In this document: positions 17,053 through 26,265 of the stretch, in pieces
Layout of the letters: every line of letters starts with the position of its first letter
How positions within the stretch are numbered: the first letter of the stretch is position 1
NCBI GenBank assembly: GCA_045595165.1
Contig: JAZNZY010000023.1
Span: 1-64,000 of the forward strand
Origin: SFLA01 sp045595165
GTDB lineage: Bacteria > Bacillota > Clostridia > Oscillospirales > CAG-382
DNA length: 64,000 nt
Reading direction: 5' to 3'
The notes under the pieces: model-generated
Databases searched by the model: none
What the model saw: only the letters and a program-made list of their open reading frames with translations
Told to the model about the DNA's origin: nothing
Translations under genes and position numbers: made by a program

Positions 17053-17658
17053 ATGAAATGGAATATTCTTACAGTAGGCAGACAGTTCGGCAGCGGCGGA
17101 AGAACTATCGCAAAAAGCGTTGCGGAGCGGCTTGGAATTCCTTATTACGATAAGGAGATAGTGGAAAAGGTAGCCCTTGAAACCGGCTTTTCCGAAGATT
17201 ACATAGAGCAGATCGGCGAGCACGCCCGCGGAAAAAGCGTGTGGTCCTATGCTTTCTCCAACCCCGGTGTTCCCGGCATTATGGGCGGAATGTCCGCTTC
17301 CGATTTTCTGTGGGTAATACAGAGAAAGGTCATACTTGATCTTGCCGAAAAAGGTCCCTGCGTTATCGTCGGCAGATGTGCGGACCAAATATTAAAAGAG
17401 AGGGATGACGTGCTCCGTGTATTTATCCACGCATCCGATGAATTCCGCGCAGAACGCATAGTCAGATTGTACGGCGAAAGTGAACACAAGCCCGAAAAAC
17501 GCCTTGCGGATAAGGATGCAAAGCGCCGTGCTCATTATAAGCATTATACGGGCGAGGAGTGGGGCAATTCCCAGAATTACCATATGTGCCTTGACAGCGG
17601 TGTGATCGGCATCGAAAAATGCGCCGACTATATCGTTTCCGTAATGAAATCCGAATAA
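17053..17658 (+). CDS. Cytidylate kinase-like family protein
   Basis: The 201-residue protein has the P-loop-like start TVGRQFGSGGRTIAK (about residues 7-21), in the variant form seen in the Cytidylate_kin2 family rather than in the true CMP kinase Cmk. Downstream are a VIVGRCADQIL segment (about 99-109) and an Arg-rich lid region (KRRAHYKHYTG, about 157-167). It probably phosphorylates a nucleotide or small molecule; the substrate is not established for the family. A GGAGG site precedes ATG 17053. It is co-transcribed with the carD-like gene and followed by a terminator. Confidence 0.88.
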   Translation: MKWNILTVGRQFGSGGRTIAKSVAERLGIPYYDKEIVEKVALETGFSEDYIEQIGEHARGKSVWSYAFSNPGVPGIMGGMSASDFLWVIQRKVILDLAEKGPCVIVGRCADQILKERDDVLRVFIHASDEFRAERIVRLYGESEHKPEKRLADKDAKRRAHYKHYTGEEWGNSQNYHMCLDSGVIGIEKCADYIVSVMKSE

Positions 17659-17672
17659 ATCTTTTGAACACA

Positions 17673-17697
17673 AAACCCCCGATTTTATCGGGGGTTT
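17673..17697. terminator. Bidirectional terminator between convergent genes
   Basis: A 10-bp C/G-rich stem (17673-17682 with 17688-17697) has A and T flanks. It lies between the kinase-like gene and the leftward ASCH-TrmO gene. Confidence 0.88.
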
Positions 17698-17710
17698 AAT
17701 GTTTGTAAGG

Positions 17711-18712
17711 TTATATGATCTCCGTTACGACCAATGCGCCGTCTTTATAAACGAATTTAATTTCCTTCCCTGCGTAGGCGAAGCCGTATTCTTTTTTTTC
17801 TTCTCTTTTGTAAGCGGGGCGTGGGTCATCACGAAGCGCGCCCATAAGCCCCTCCAGCTTTTCCTCTGTAAGCTTGTCTTCAAGCTCTTTGGGGATAACC
17901 ACCTTCACGGAATAGTCCTTTTTTTCATCTGCAAAACCGCTTACCGCATCAGGCTTACTGTCGGTAAATGCGAGATAAGGCTTTATATCATATACAGGCG
18001 TTCCATCGCACATGTCCATACCTGCGACGTACAATTCTCCCTTTTCCGCATCTATCTTTAAGAGCTTTAAGCAGGACATACCGATAGAATTCGGTCTGTA
18101 AGGAGAACGGGTGGCAAAAACTCCCATTCGTGTGTTTCCACCAAGACGGGGCGGCCGCACGGTAGGGGACCAGTCCTCTCTTTCCGCAAGGGAAAATCCC
18201 CAAATTACCCATATATGGGAATATCCGTTTAGACCCTTTAACGCTTCCTTGACACGGTATTCGGGCAAAAACTTAATCGTTCCCTTTATTTCGTCCACAA
18301 GACCGCCTTGTCTCGGCAATCCGAATTTTGTAGGGAAATCGTTTTTAACTCTTGCTATCACTCTGAGCTCGGGACCGACCAAACGAATACCTATAGCGAC
18401 CACGCCGTGCTCTTGTTCCTGGTCCGAGGTGTAATATTCCCGCATACTCTCCGCAAGCTGCTCGGGGGACCATCTGCGGTACGGTTCGCCTTCACAGCCG
18501 AGGGCGGAAAACAGATCCAAAAAGCTTGAAAACAACTTAATATACGTCACGGAAACTTTAAGTGTATTGCCGGTATCTCTGTTGGTGAAAACGATAGTAT
18601 CGCCCACGGAGATTTTTTTGCGTTTTTCGTCGTATAATCTGTATTCTACTGTTTTTGTTCCGTTGAATATGTTTTCAAAAGGCTCGCTCGCAAGCATCAT
18701 ATTGTGAATCAC
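17711..18712 (-). CDS. ASCH domain fused to tRNA-t6A methyltransferase TrmO (TsaA)
   Basis: The 333-residue protein joins two domains. Residues about 3-112 form an ASCH domain (a PUA-like RNA-binding fold): KTVEYRLYDEKRKKISVGD followed by a strand-rich tail and an EHGVVAIGI end. Residues about 115-330 form TrmO, which adds a methyl group to N6-threonylcarbamoyladenosine-37 in certain tRNAs. Its marks are NDFPTKFGLPRQGGLV, RPPRLGGNTRMGVFATRSPY and the C-terminal DDPRPAY. The start is GTG 18712, 8 bases after GAGG; the promoter just upstream excludes longer starts. The ASCH domain may help bind the tRNA (inference). It is a single gene between a terminator and a divergent promoter. Confidence 0.9.
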   Translation of the reverse strand: MIHNMMLASEPFENIFNGTKTVEYRLYDEKRKKISVGDTIVFTNRDTGNTLKVSVTYIKLFSSFLDLFSALGCEGEPYRRWSPEQLAESMREYYTSDQEQEHGVVAIGIRLVGPELRVIARVKNDFPTKFGLPRQGGLVDEIKGTIKFLPEYRVKEALKGLNGYSHIWVIWGFSLAEREDWSPTVRPPRLGGNTRMGVFATRSPYRPNSIGMSCLKLLKIDAEKGELYVAGMDMCDGTPVYDIKPYLAFTDSKPDAVSGFADEKKDYSVKVVIPKELEDKLTEEKLEGLMGALRDDPRPAYKREEKKEYGFAYAGKEIKFVYKDGALVVTEII

Positions 18713-18732
18713 TTTTATCACCTCTTGTAAAG

Positions 18733-18761
18733 ATTGTAACACAAACTTATGCTTTTTTCAA
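18733..18761 (-). promoter_or_regulatory. Promoter of the ASCH-TrmO gene
   Basis: On the minus strand TTGAAA (18761-18756), 17-nt spacer, TACAAT (18738-18733) with an extended TGT. The predicted RNA start near 18726 fixes the translation start at or after 18712. Confidence 0.8.
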
Positions 18762-18763
18762 TC

Positions 18764-18792
18764 TTGACTTTTATTATCGGCTAATGTAAAAT
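18764..18792 (+). promoter_or_regulatory. Promoter of the methyltransferase-GH20 operon
   Basis: TTGACT (18764-18769), 17-nt spacer, TAAAAT (18787-18792). It is divergent from the ASCH-TrmO promoter, with the two -35 boxes only 2 bp apart. Confidence 0.75.
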
Positions 18793-18822
18793 CGTAATAA
18801 GTAAAGGCGGTGAGAGTTATAT

Positions 18823-19908
18823 ATGAAATTCAATCTTTCTTCGGCTGATATCGCCCGTGTGGACAGAATCGAAAAAACGCGGAAGATCAATTTTCGTTAT
18901 ACACAGCTTTTAAGTACGTATCTCAATCTCTTTCCCGATGCGGTAAAATACGAATACGTTCGTGAGCTTATAGATGAAACGGGCGCAAGTGCGGAGGAAG
19001 CATTTTGCGCCGCTTTAACAGCGCTTCTTGGCTTGGATACGCAAAATGAGGAAGACAGAGTTATTATAAGAAAATATCTCCCAAATTCCGTAAAATGTCT
19101 GGATTCGTTTTATTACCGTTCCAACCCTTATTACCGCGGCGTTTCTTTTCCCGCGGTTTCTCAGAACGAATGGGAATTAAAGACTCTAACTCTATCTCCC
19201 TGGGAAGGATTTGTATATAACGATCCCTTGCTTTTGCCCGATTATACCGAACTTCCCCGAATAGGCTTTTTCAGAGAAAGCTTTTCTTTTCCCGCCGTGC
19301 TTCAAAACGGCAGGGAATGGATGACACTTATGCCCAACGAAACCGCCACTTTGGAAAATGCGGTTAAAAACTGCTTCGGCAACGTTGTAACCTATGGCTT
19401 GGGGCTGGGCTATTTTCCCTATATGGCTTCCGCCAAGGAAAACGTAAAAAGTGTTACCGTAGTGGAAAAGGACAAAAACGTAATCGAACTGTTTACTACC
19501 CACGTTTTGCCGCTGTTTCCCCATAAAGATAAAATAAATATAGTTTGTGAGGATGCTTTCTTTCATTGCGAACGAACCCTTGCCGCTAAGGAATACGATT
19601 ACGTTCTTGCGGACATCTGGCACGATGCGGGGGACGGCTTGCCTCTGTATCTCCGTTTTCGTAAGCTTTCGGAAAAATTTCCCTATGCAGTATGGGATTA
19701 TTGGCTTGAGGAAACGATGATATCCTATCTCCGCTGGCCATTTTTCAGCGAGATATACGCTTCGATCAAAAACGGCACCGACCTGCCGTTGTTCGGCAAT
19801 ATTACCGTAAGCGATTTTTCCCATATACAAGAGCTGCTTACCTTCGAAAATATAAGATTCCACGCTTGTGAGATCGGCGAATATTTAAAAATACGGGAGG
19901 ATATGTAA
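18823..19908 (+). CDS. SAM-methyltransferase / spermidine-synthase-fold protein, specificity unknown
   Basis: The 361-residue protein has a helical N-terminal third with no family I recognise, then a Rossmann-type methyltransferase core: motif I TYGLGLGYFPYMAS near residue 189, an acidic strand end VVEKDKNVIEL near 215, and YDYVLADIWHDAGDGLPLY near 262. The wording of the last two is closer to spermidine synthases and their relatives than to typical methyltransferases. The polyamine-site Asp residues cannot be judged by eye. There is no signal peptide, so it is cytoplasmic. A GGTGAG site precedes ATG 18823. Its stop lies 3 bp before the GH20 start, whose ribosome site is inside this gene, so the two are coupled. 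Confidence 0.6.
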   Translation: MKFNLSSADIARVDRIEKTRKINFRYTQLLSTYLNLFPDAVKYEYVRELIDETGASAEEAFCAALTALLGLDTQNEEDRVIIRKYLPNSVKCLDSFYYRSNPYYRGVSFPAVSQNEWELKTLTLSPWEGFVYNDPLLLPDYTELPRIGFFRESFSFPAVLQNGREWMTLMPNETATLENAVKNCFGNVVTYGLGLGYFPYMASAKENVKSVTVVEKDKNVIELFTTHVLPLFPHKDKINIVCEDAFFHCERTLAAKEYDYVLADIWHDAGDGLPLYLRFRKLSEKFPYAVWDYWLEETMISYLRWPFFSEIYASIKNGTDLPLFGNITVSDFSHIQELLTFENIRFHACEIGEYLKIREDM

Positions 19909-19911
19909 AAT

Positions 19912-22569
19912 ATGAAAAAAAGAATTTTGGCACTCCTTATCTCTGCGGCAACCGTAATGCCTCTTTGCTGTATCGGTGCAGGTGCGGCGGGTACAAACAA
20001 AGCACCTACTGTTATTCCTGCGATCCGTGAATGGGAAGGGGATACAGGTGAGTTTAAAATTTCCGATACCGTGTTTATCAACATTGAAAAAGCGAATATC
20101 AGCGATGCTAAGCAGGCAATTATACGGGAATCCTTTTTGTCCTATCTCGGTGTCGAAGCGTTCTTTACCTTTGACGGCGGCGATATTGTCCTCGTAACCG
20201 ATAAAAGCGATGATGAACTTAGCGAGGACGGTTATACAATGAATATAACCGAGGATAACATTACAATAAAAGCTCCCGAGGATATCGGACTTTTGTACGG
20301 TATATATACAGTCCTTCAATCCGTAAAGGCGGACGGATACGTTCCCTGCGGCAAGGCGAGGGATTACAGTTATTACCGCATACGCGGCGGTATGCTGGAC
20401 GTTGCCCGCGCTTGGATTCCTTTGGAATACGTAGAAGAAATAACCAAATACTTCTCTTTCTTCAAGCTTAACGAAATACATCTGCATATAAACGATGCGG
20501 GAGCAAATAATTATTCCGCGTTCCGTCTCGAAAGCGACGTTGAAGGTCTTACCGCGACAGATGGATATTATACCAAGGACGAATACCGTGCATACCAAAA
20601 ACGTATGCTGGAATACGGAGTAGAGGTAATAACCGAAATCGACACCCCCGCACATTCCCGCTGTTTTAATAACGTAAACCCCGATTATATGCTGGACAGC
20701 GGACATCTGGATATCTCCAAGCCCGAGGTAGTGCAGTTTGTAAAGGACCTTTTTGATGAATATATTACCGGGGACGATCCCGTGTTCGTTAATAAGACGG
20801 TGCATATCGGTACGGACGAATATCCCGCAGGCTACAGCGAGCTTATGCGTGCCTATACGGATGAGCTTATAAAGCATATTAACTCCCGCGGTTACACACC
20901 CCGCTTCTGGGGCTCCTTCGGTAACCAGGGCTTTAATGGCGAAACCCCCGTTTCTTCCGAAGCGCAGGCAAACTTCTGGGCAGTGGAATTGTCCGATTAC
21001 AAGACCCTTTTTGACATGGGCTATGATATAATCAACACCTGCGGTCCCGTTTTGTATATCGTTCCCGGCGGCAATTACGGATTTGCCGATTATTATAATC
21101 TCGAATCTCTGTATTCTTCTTGGTACGTTAATTATATGGGATTCGATGCTTCCACTTCAGTCCAGCCCGATCACGAACAGCTTTTGGGCGGAAACTTCGC
21201 TCTTTGGAACGATCTGTATACAGAATACAGCGGATTTTCTATATTCGATATTTTTGACCGACTCCGCGGTGGAGTCTGCCTTATGGCGGAGAAGACCTGG
21301 TGCGGCGAGCAGACAAAAAATATCGAAGCAAAAGATTTCGTTTCCCGCTATGAAAAGATTTCCCTCTATTCTCCCGAAGGGGATCCGGGACGTCATAACG
21401 TGGAAAATATAAACGGCACTGTTCCCGAAGGAGTAAAATCATTTGGCTGGCCCTACACCGCAAGCGTGGACGTTACCGTAAACTCTCTCGGAGAGGGATT
21501 TACTTTGTTCGGCGGAGAGGACGGCGAGTTTTACGTTGATAAAGACGGTGTGCTGGGCTTTAAACGGGGCGTATACAACTTTAAGTACAAGCACAAGCTG
21601 GTCGACGGTCAGACCGTAAACTTAAAGCTGGTGGCTGATAACAAGCAGACCGTCCTTATCGTTAACGATACGTATTTCTACACACCTGTAAATACAAAAA
21701 ATCTTTCTTTAACCAGAAGCTCAACCTTTACGCTTCCTCTCGAAAAGGTTGGTGAAGGTCTGGACGGAAAGATAGAAAATCTCTCCGTTGAAAGCGGCGC
21801 CATGGATCTTTCCACCCGTGTTATAAACGGAAATTATGCTCTCGGTAAAACCGCCACCGTTTCCGCTTTGGAGGTGGAGGACGGACGCTTCACTCCCGAT
21901 CTTGCTCTTGACGGAAACACCGCAACCCGCGTGTCATTTTCGGCGAAAGCAGATTACCAGTGGATGATTGTGGATCTCGGCTCGGTACGTACCGTGGATA
22001 AGGTAGTCATTCAGTTCAACGAGCATATTTCCGATTACGTTATTTCTGTTTCCGAGGACGGTGAAACCTATACAGAGGTCGCCCATATTCAAACGGGCGA
22101 GGACAGGGCAAAGCAGACCGATACGGTGCCTTTTGAAGCCGTTAAAGCCCGTTATATCAAGTACGAGCAAAAAAAGCGCTTTTATATCCAGGATTGGAAT
22201 GCATATTACAGCGGCGGTATTCTTGAATTCGAGGTATACGGCTTTGACCCCAAACCATATAATGAACTTATAAACCGTGCATTGGATCTGGTTGTGGAGG
22301 GAGCGCCTTCTTCGCTAAAATCCGCAATGCAAAAATTGGAGAATTATCTCGGCGAGGACGCTATTTACGATACCCACCTTGCAGCTCTTACGGAAAATCT
22401 GCAAAAAGAGATGTCCGCCTTTGAAGCATCCAAGAATGATACTTCGGATACTTCTTCCGCAGAAACTCCCACAAAGAAAAACAATGCGGCACTTTGGATA
22501 GGCTTGGGCGTTGCCGCAGCAGCCGTTACCGCCGCCGCACTGTATTTCGTATTCAAAAAGAAAAAATAA
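19912..22569 (+). CDS. Surface-anchored GH20 beta-N-acetylhexosaminidase with discoidin module
   Basis: The 885-residue protein starts with a signal peptide (about 1-27), then a GH20b-type alpha/beta domain (about 35-150) and the GH20 barrel (about 156-470). The barrel contains VHIGTDEYP with the catalytic pair Asp302-Glu303, which works by substrate-assisted cleavage of terminal GlcNAc or GalNAc. A beta-sandwich region follows, then an F5/8-C (CBM32-like) domain at about 639-777, a short helical part, a Ser/Asp/Thr linker, and a C-terminal membrane helix with four lysines. It likely trims host mucin or microbial glycans at the cell surface. Lacto-N-biosidase activity is possible for the family. 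It is co-transcribed with the methyltransferase-like gene; a terminator follows. Confidence 0.93.
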   Translation: MKKRILALLISAATVMPLCCIGAGAAGTNKAPTVIPAIREWEGDTGEFKISDTVFINIEKANISDAKQAIIRESFLSYLGVEAFFTFDGGDIVLVTDKSDDELSEDGYTMNITEDNITIKAPEDIGLLYGIYTVLQSVKADGYVPCGKARDYSYYRIRGGMLDVARAWIPLEYVEEITKYFSFFKLNEIHLHINDAGANNYSAFRLESDVEGLTATDGYYTKDEYRAYQKRMLEYGVEVITEIDTPAHSRCFNNVNPDYMLDSGHLDISKPEVVQFVKDLFDEYITGDDPVFVNKTVHIGTDEYPAGYSELMRAYTDELIKHINSRGYTPRFWGSFGNQGFNGETPVSSEAQANFWAVELSDYKTLFDMGYDIINTCGPVLYIVPGGNYGFADYYNLESLYSSWYVNYMGFDASTSVQPDHEQLLGGNFALWNDLYTEYSGFSIFDIFDRLRGGVCLMAEKTWCGEQTKNIEAKDFVSRYEKISLYSPEGDPGRHNVENINGTVPEGVKSFGWPYTASVDVTVNSLGEGFTLFGGEDGEFYVDKDGVLGFKRGVYNFKYKHKLVDGQTVNLKLVADNKQTVLIVNDTYFYTPVNTKNLSLTRSSTFTLPLEKVGEGLDGKIENLSVESGAMDLSTRVINGNYALGKTATVSALEVEDGRFTPDLALDGNTATRVSFSAKADYQWMIVDLGSVRTVDKVVIQFNEHISDYVISVSEDGETYTEVAHIQTGEDRAKQTDTVPFEAVKARYIKYEQKKRFYIQDWNAYYSGGILEFEVYGFDPKPYNELINRALDLVVEGAPSSLKSAMQKLENYLGEDAIYDTHLAALTENLQKEMSAFEASKNDTSDTSSAETPTKKNNAALWIGLGVAAAAVTAAALYFVFKKKK

Positions 22570-22586
22570 ATATTGCTATCGATCAA

Positions 22587-22619
22587 AAATTCCCGCAAAT
22601 CAATGACTTGCGGGAATTT
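22587..22619. terminator. Bidirectional terminator between convergent operons
   Basis: A 12-bp stem (22587-22598 with 22608-22619) ends in A and T runs. It lies between the GH20 stop and the stop of the leftward metallophosphoesterase. Confidence 0.9.
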
Positions 22620-22624
22620 TTCTT

Positions 22625-25084
22625 TTAGTTTTTCTTCAATTTAACTGTAACGAGCACTGCGACCGCAACAACTGCGATCAAAACAATGACGATCGGTATT
22701 ACAACATTGTTCTTGTTGCCTTTATCGGTATCCGATACGCTTTCCTGTGCGGACGTATCGGCTTCGCTTTTGTCGGCGGGAATCGATTCTTCGGCATCGC
22801 TTTCTTCGCCATCACCGTTTGTTGAGATCAGTAAACGGTTGATTATTACCTTCGTATTTGCTTTGCCGGAAGCAAATATTTTTATACCGCTTACGGTAAC
22901 CGTTCCGTCCTCGTTATAGCAACCGTCGGGAAATTCTACCGTTGAAAGATCAAGCGTTCCGCTTATTTTGCTTCCATCGCCTTTGATATCTCCGCTTCCG
23001 GCAGATATTGTTACGCCTGCAAGCAGGGAATTGATCTTAATATACTGCCCTTCGGCAAAGGAATCCGGTGTGCTTCCGCCGCAAAACAGCAAAATGCTGG
23101 TCTTGGAGTCAGCTTCCAGTTCAAGCTCATAATGAAGCAAAGCGTTTTCCGGATCAAAGGTTATCGGAGATTTCAGGTTATAACGTGCGTCTGGCCAAAG
23201 ACCGTCGGTGTTATATAAAACAAGGGAATTTTCGGAACTTTTTTCAACCACCAGCGTTGTGTTATCATAGCTCCAATCCGACGGATCGGCAGATATTATG
23301 CTTTCTCCTTCGTATACATACCCTTCGCCGGGTAAATATCCGTTCAGGGTTATCGCCGAACCGACTGTAAGCACCTTTCGCATACTTGCGCGGAAGGAGC
23401 TTTCATATGAAGCGGTGTTCATTATCATTGCAAATCCGCCCACGGGTATGTCCTCTTCCTTTGCTTCGCCGGATACCGTGGAAGCCGCAGTAAGAGTATA
23501 TTTGTTCTTTGCGCCGTCAACAGGGGAGAAAGTGAATATCATATTCCACTTGTTATCGTCATCCTTATTGAAGGTGGTTTTTCCCCAGGTGCTGTCGAAT
23601 ATGATCAGTTCATCTGCTTTTACGGTACGGTTCGCGCCGTCAATATTAAACGCTCTGTCAATAGAATCAATAACTATGTTTGCGTGGGACGTCAGAAGCG
23701 GCGAGATAACGCCCGAAAGCTGACTGAAGGTAACAGCTTGTCCAACAGAGATACTGTTTATATCAAATTCGTTACCTGCCTTGTCTTTCGCATCCTCGGC
23801 AACTACTATAACCCTTCCGTCCTGAGGTATTGCGGGAACGGAAGCGCTATCGTTTCCGTAAATAATATCGCTTACACGGTATCCGATCTTATCCTTGTAA
23901 CGGATCACAATGTAGTTTACGCTTGCGCCTTCTTTTACGGCATCGCGGGCATCAAGTGAAAAAGTACGGTCATATATTCCCGCGTTGTTATATGATGCTC
24001 CGTTTTCGGCAGTGTTTATATAATTTAACGGAAGCGCGGTTTTTTCGGTATCTCCGAATACAGCCGTCGCATTTAGAATTACGGTTCCCTTTTCGGGATC
24101 TGATTCTTCCTTTGCCTTGGGCGCGGTAAAGTCAAAGGGAATCGTGAATTCATCTCGGTAGCCGTATTCGTCCATTTCGTCGCCTCGGTTTTCATAGGCG
24201 TTAAAATCATTCAGATAAGGGGAATAGGTACGGAATGCAACGGTGCCGTCTTTTTTATCAAACTCCAAAAAACGCATATATCCGTTTCCGCCGTTTTCGA
24301 GATTTTGGTAGTTTGCCATAAGCTGGTAAACGGTTCTGTCGGCAATTCCGTCGCCGTTATCGTCAATGTCTTCTACCAATCTGGTTGCATTATAATTGTG
24401 TCCGCACATAACCATACGTACGTTGGGATTTTTCAAAACGACTTTGTCGAATATCTCGTTGCCGATCTCCGTACGTGTTCCGTTGGCGTAAAGGTATTCG
24501 TGAAATGAAATAAAAGCAATGCGGTCCGCGTGCTTTTCCAGCACTCCGTTTATCCATTTGTAATCCGCTTCGGTGTGGTCGCCGTAGCCCAGATAAACGA
24601 ATATGAAATCCGTTCCGTCAATAGTCATCAGATCGTAATGACCGCGGTTGTTTTCGTAGCTTTCGCCGTACCAATCGTTGTTTTCAAAACGAGCAGCGCC
24701 GAAATATTCGCCGAATTCGGTGTAGTCGGTTCCGTCAACGTCGTGGTTTCCCGCAAGAACACCGTAGGGAAGTCCGGAATCGTCCCATTTTTTGTACTGC
24801 TCGGTTACGAATCCCCATTGATCGCGGTTGTGAGGCAGGTCTACAAAATCTCCCGTGTGAATAATGTATTTCACATTCAGACGGTCAAAATTTTCGATTA
24901 CCCATTCGTTTTGGTCAATGAGTATCTCTTGGTATGCAAAGGAATACCATTGGGGATCGCTGGTCCACAGAATAGTATAATTATCTTCTTCAATAAGTTC
25001 TATATCTTCCGCATACGCATCGATTGAGGGAAGTGCGCAAAAGCACATAAGCATAACCAGAAAAACACATAATGTTTTTTTCAT
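22625..25084 (-). CDS. Secreted, membrane-anchored calcineurin-like metallophosphoesterase
   Basis: The 819-residue protein has a signal peptide (about 1-25) and a calcineurin-type domain (about 35-270). The metal-binding motifs appear in order: SDPQ near residue 42, GDFVD near 79, GNHD near 114, a His in ISFHEY near 192, and GHNYN near 227. The large beta-rich remainder (about 320-760) has no module I can name. It ends with a Ser/Asp/Glu linker and a C-terminal helix with a lysine tail (about 795-819). It probably cleaves phosphate esters outside the cell; the substrate is unknown. It is third in a leftward operon with an acyltransferase and a second phosphoesterase, 14 bp after the former. 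Confidence 0.88.
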   Translation of the reverse strand: MKKTLCVFLVMLMCFCALPSIDAYAEDIELIEEDNYTILWTSDPQWYSFAYQEILIDQNEWVIENFDRLNVKYIIHTGDFVDLPHNRDQWGFVTEQYKKWDDSGLPYGVLAGNHDVDGTDYTEFGEYFGAARFENNDWYGESYENNRGHYDLMTIDGTDFIFVYLGYGDHTEADYKWINGVLEKHADRIAFISFHEYLYANGTRTEIGNEIFDKVVLKNPNVRMVMCGHNYNATRLVEDIDDNGDGIADRTVYQLMANYQNLENGGNGYMRFLEFDKKDGTVAFRTYSPYLNDFNAYENRGDEMDEYGYRDEFTIPFDFTAPKAKEESDPEKGTVILNATAVFGDTEKTALPLNYINTAENGASYNNAGIYDRTFSLDARDAVKEGASVNYIVIRYKDKIGYRVSDIIYGNDSASVPAIPQDGRVIVVAEDAKDKAGNEFDINSISVGQAVTFSQLSGVISPLLTSHANIVIDSIDRAFNIDGANRTVKADELIIFDSTWGKTTFNKDDDNKWNMIFTFSPVDGAKNKYTLTAASTVSGEAKEEDIPVGGFAMIMNTASYESSFRASMRKVLTVGSAITLNGYLPGEGYVYEGESIISADPSDWSYDNTTLVVEKSSENSLVLYNTDGLWPDARYNLKSPITFDPENALLHYELELEADSKTSILLFCGGSTPDSFAEGQYIKINSLLAGVTISAGSGDIKGDGSKISGTLDLSTVEFPDGCYNEDGTVTVSGIKIFASGKANTKVIINRLLISTNGDGEESDAEESIPADKSEADTSAQESVSDTDKGNKNNVVIPIVIVLIAVVAVAVLVTVKLKKN

Positions 25085-25098
25085 TTAAAAAATCCCTT

Positions 25099-26262
25099 TC
25101 ACACGATTTCTTTTCCAAAGGTATCTATCTCGTCAATAGCCGTATACATTACAGCGTAATGGAATTCCGTACCCTTTTCGCATTCCTCCGCCATACGCTT
25201 TTGCAGGCTCGAGCCTTCGCGAATAAATCTGCAGTCCGCACCGAAACAGCCTGTGGAGGGAAGCACATGCATACTGCGGTTTACAGCGAGAATATTGCTG
25301 GTTTCGGGCAGTACCTTTTCAAGCTGAGGGGAGAATATCCAGGAATATCCCGCAATGGCTTTTGGCTCGTGCTGGGGATAAAACTCCTTGAAGAATTCAA
25401 CTGCCTGCTTGTATGCCTCCTTTATGGTTTCGGGTACGTATTGTATCTTGGAGGGAATGTGTATCTCGATAGTGTGAGTACCGCCGCGTAAATAATCCTT
25501 CCAAACTTTTTTTGAAAATTCGGTGGGGAATGTATCAACCTTTCCCTTGGGAGATACAACGTTGCCTATATACTTTTCGTCATCCTCGTAAAAGCTTGTT
25601 TTGCCGATCGACTTTTCTTCGCAGTCAACAAGCTCTCCGTCTTTACCGATGAAATATTCGCCGCCGATAAGGGAAACATACTTGCTTCCGTCTGTAATAA
25701 CGGGGTAATCTCCCGTAAATTCACCGGGCACGAACTTAAGTACGCCGAACATAAACATACATCCGCCCGCACACAGCATATTCCAATGCCATTCAAGAAT
25801 TCCCCAATAACCCTTTTGGTTTAAGCAGGACTGTGAATATCCGCGGAATGCGCCTATATTTTCTTCGTTAAGCTCCTTGGGAGGCTTTTTGTTTATAAGA
25901 GTGTTTGCAAGCTGTGTGGCTACCAATACCCAGCCTACCTGCTCGGGCTTGAGCCCTTCAACGGTAAAAAGATCGTCCTGGTATATGTAATTCACCCAGG
26001 GAACACGCTTGTATACGGTAATGTAAGCCAGAAAAGAAGCGCACAAATGTGCATCATCGTTTTCGTTTATAACCTCCGCACAGTGGATAAGTGCCTGCTT
26101 GCCGTCCTCGGGCAGGGAAGTGGAGTCTGCGACGAAAGCTGCATTTTCTTTAGATAACACGGGAACGCTTCTGTTGTATTCCGCCATAAAATCATCAAAA
26201 TAATCCTTAGCATAAGCGGGCATTTCAAAGTTGTATTTTTGGCAAAGCTGTATGTAATCCAT
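25099..26262 (-). CDS. Acyltransferase-domain protein of the NAT_N/GNAT_C type
   Basis: The 387-residue protein fits a two-domain family found in Firmicutes and Bacteroidetes: a helical N-terminal part (about 1-150) with the conserved WHWNMLCAGGCMF region, and a C-terminal GNAT-like part (about 155-380). The C-terminal marks are TIEIHIPS, AVEFFKEFYPQHEP, SWIFSPQLEKVLPE and SNIL. No enzyme activity is firmly known for the family, so the product is named from structure only. It is cytoplasmic. It lies 3 bp after the phosphoesterase gene and 14 bp before the secreted one, so it is in their operon. Confidence 0.75.
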   Translation of the reverse strand: MDYIQLCQKYNFEMPAYAKDYFDDFMAEYNRSVPVLSKENAAFVADSTSLPEDGKQALIHCAEVINENDDAHLCASFLAYITVYKRVPWVNYIYQDDLFTVEGLKPEQVGWVLVATQLANTLINKKPPKELNEENIGAFRGYSQSCLNQKGYWGILEWHWNMLCAGGCMFMFGVLKFVPGEFTGDYPVITDGSKYVSLIGGEYFIGKDGELVDCEEKSIGKTSFYEDDEKYIGNVVSPKGKVDTFPTEFSKKVWKDYLRGGTHTIEIHIPSKIQYVPETIKEAYKQAVEFFKEFYPQHEPKAIAGYSWIFSPQLEKVLPETSNILAVNRSMHVLPSTGCFGADCRFIREGSSLQKRMAEECEKGTEFHYAVMYTAIDEIDTFGKEIV

Positions 26263-26265
26263 CTT

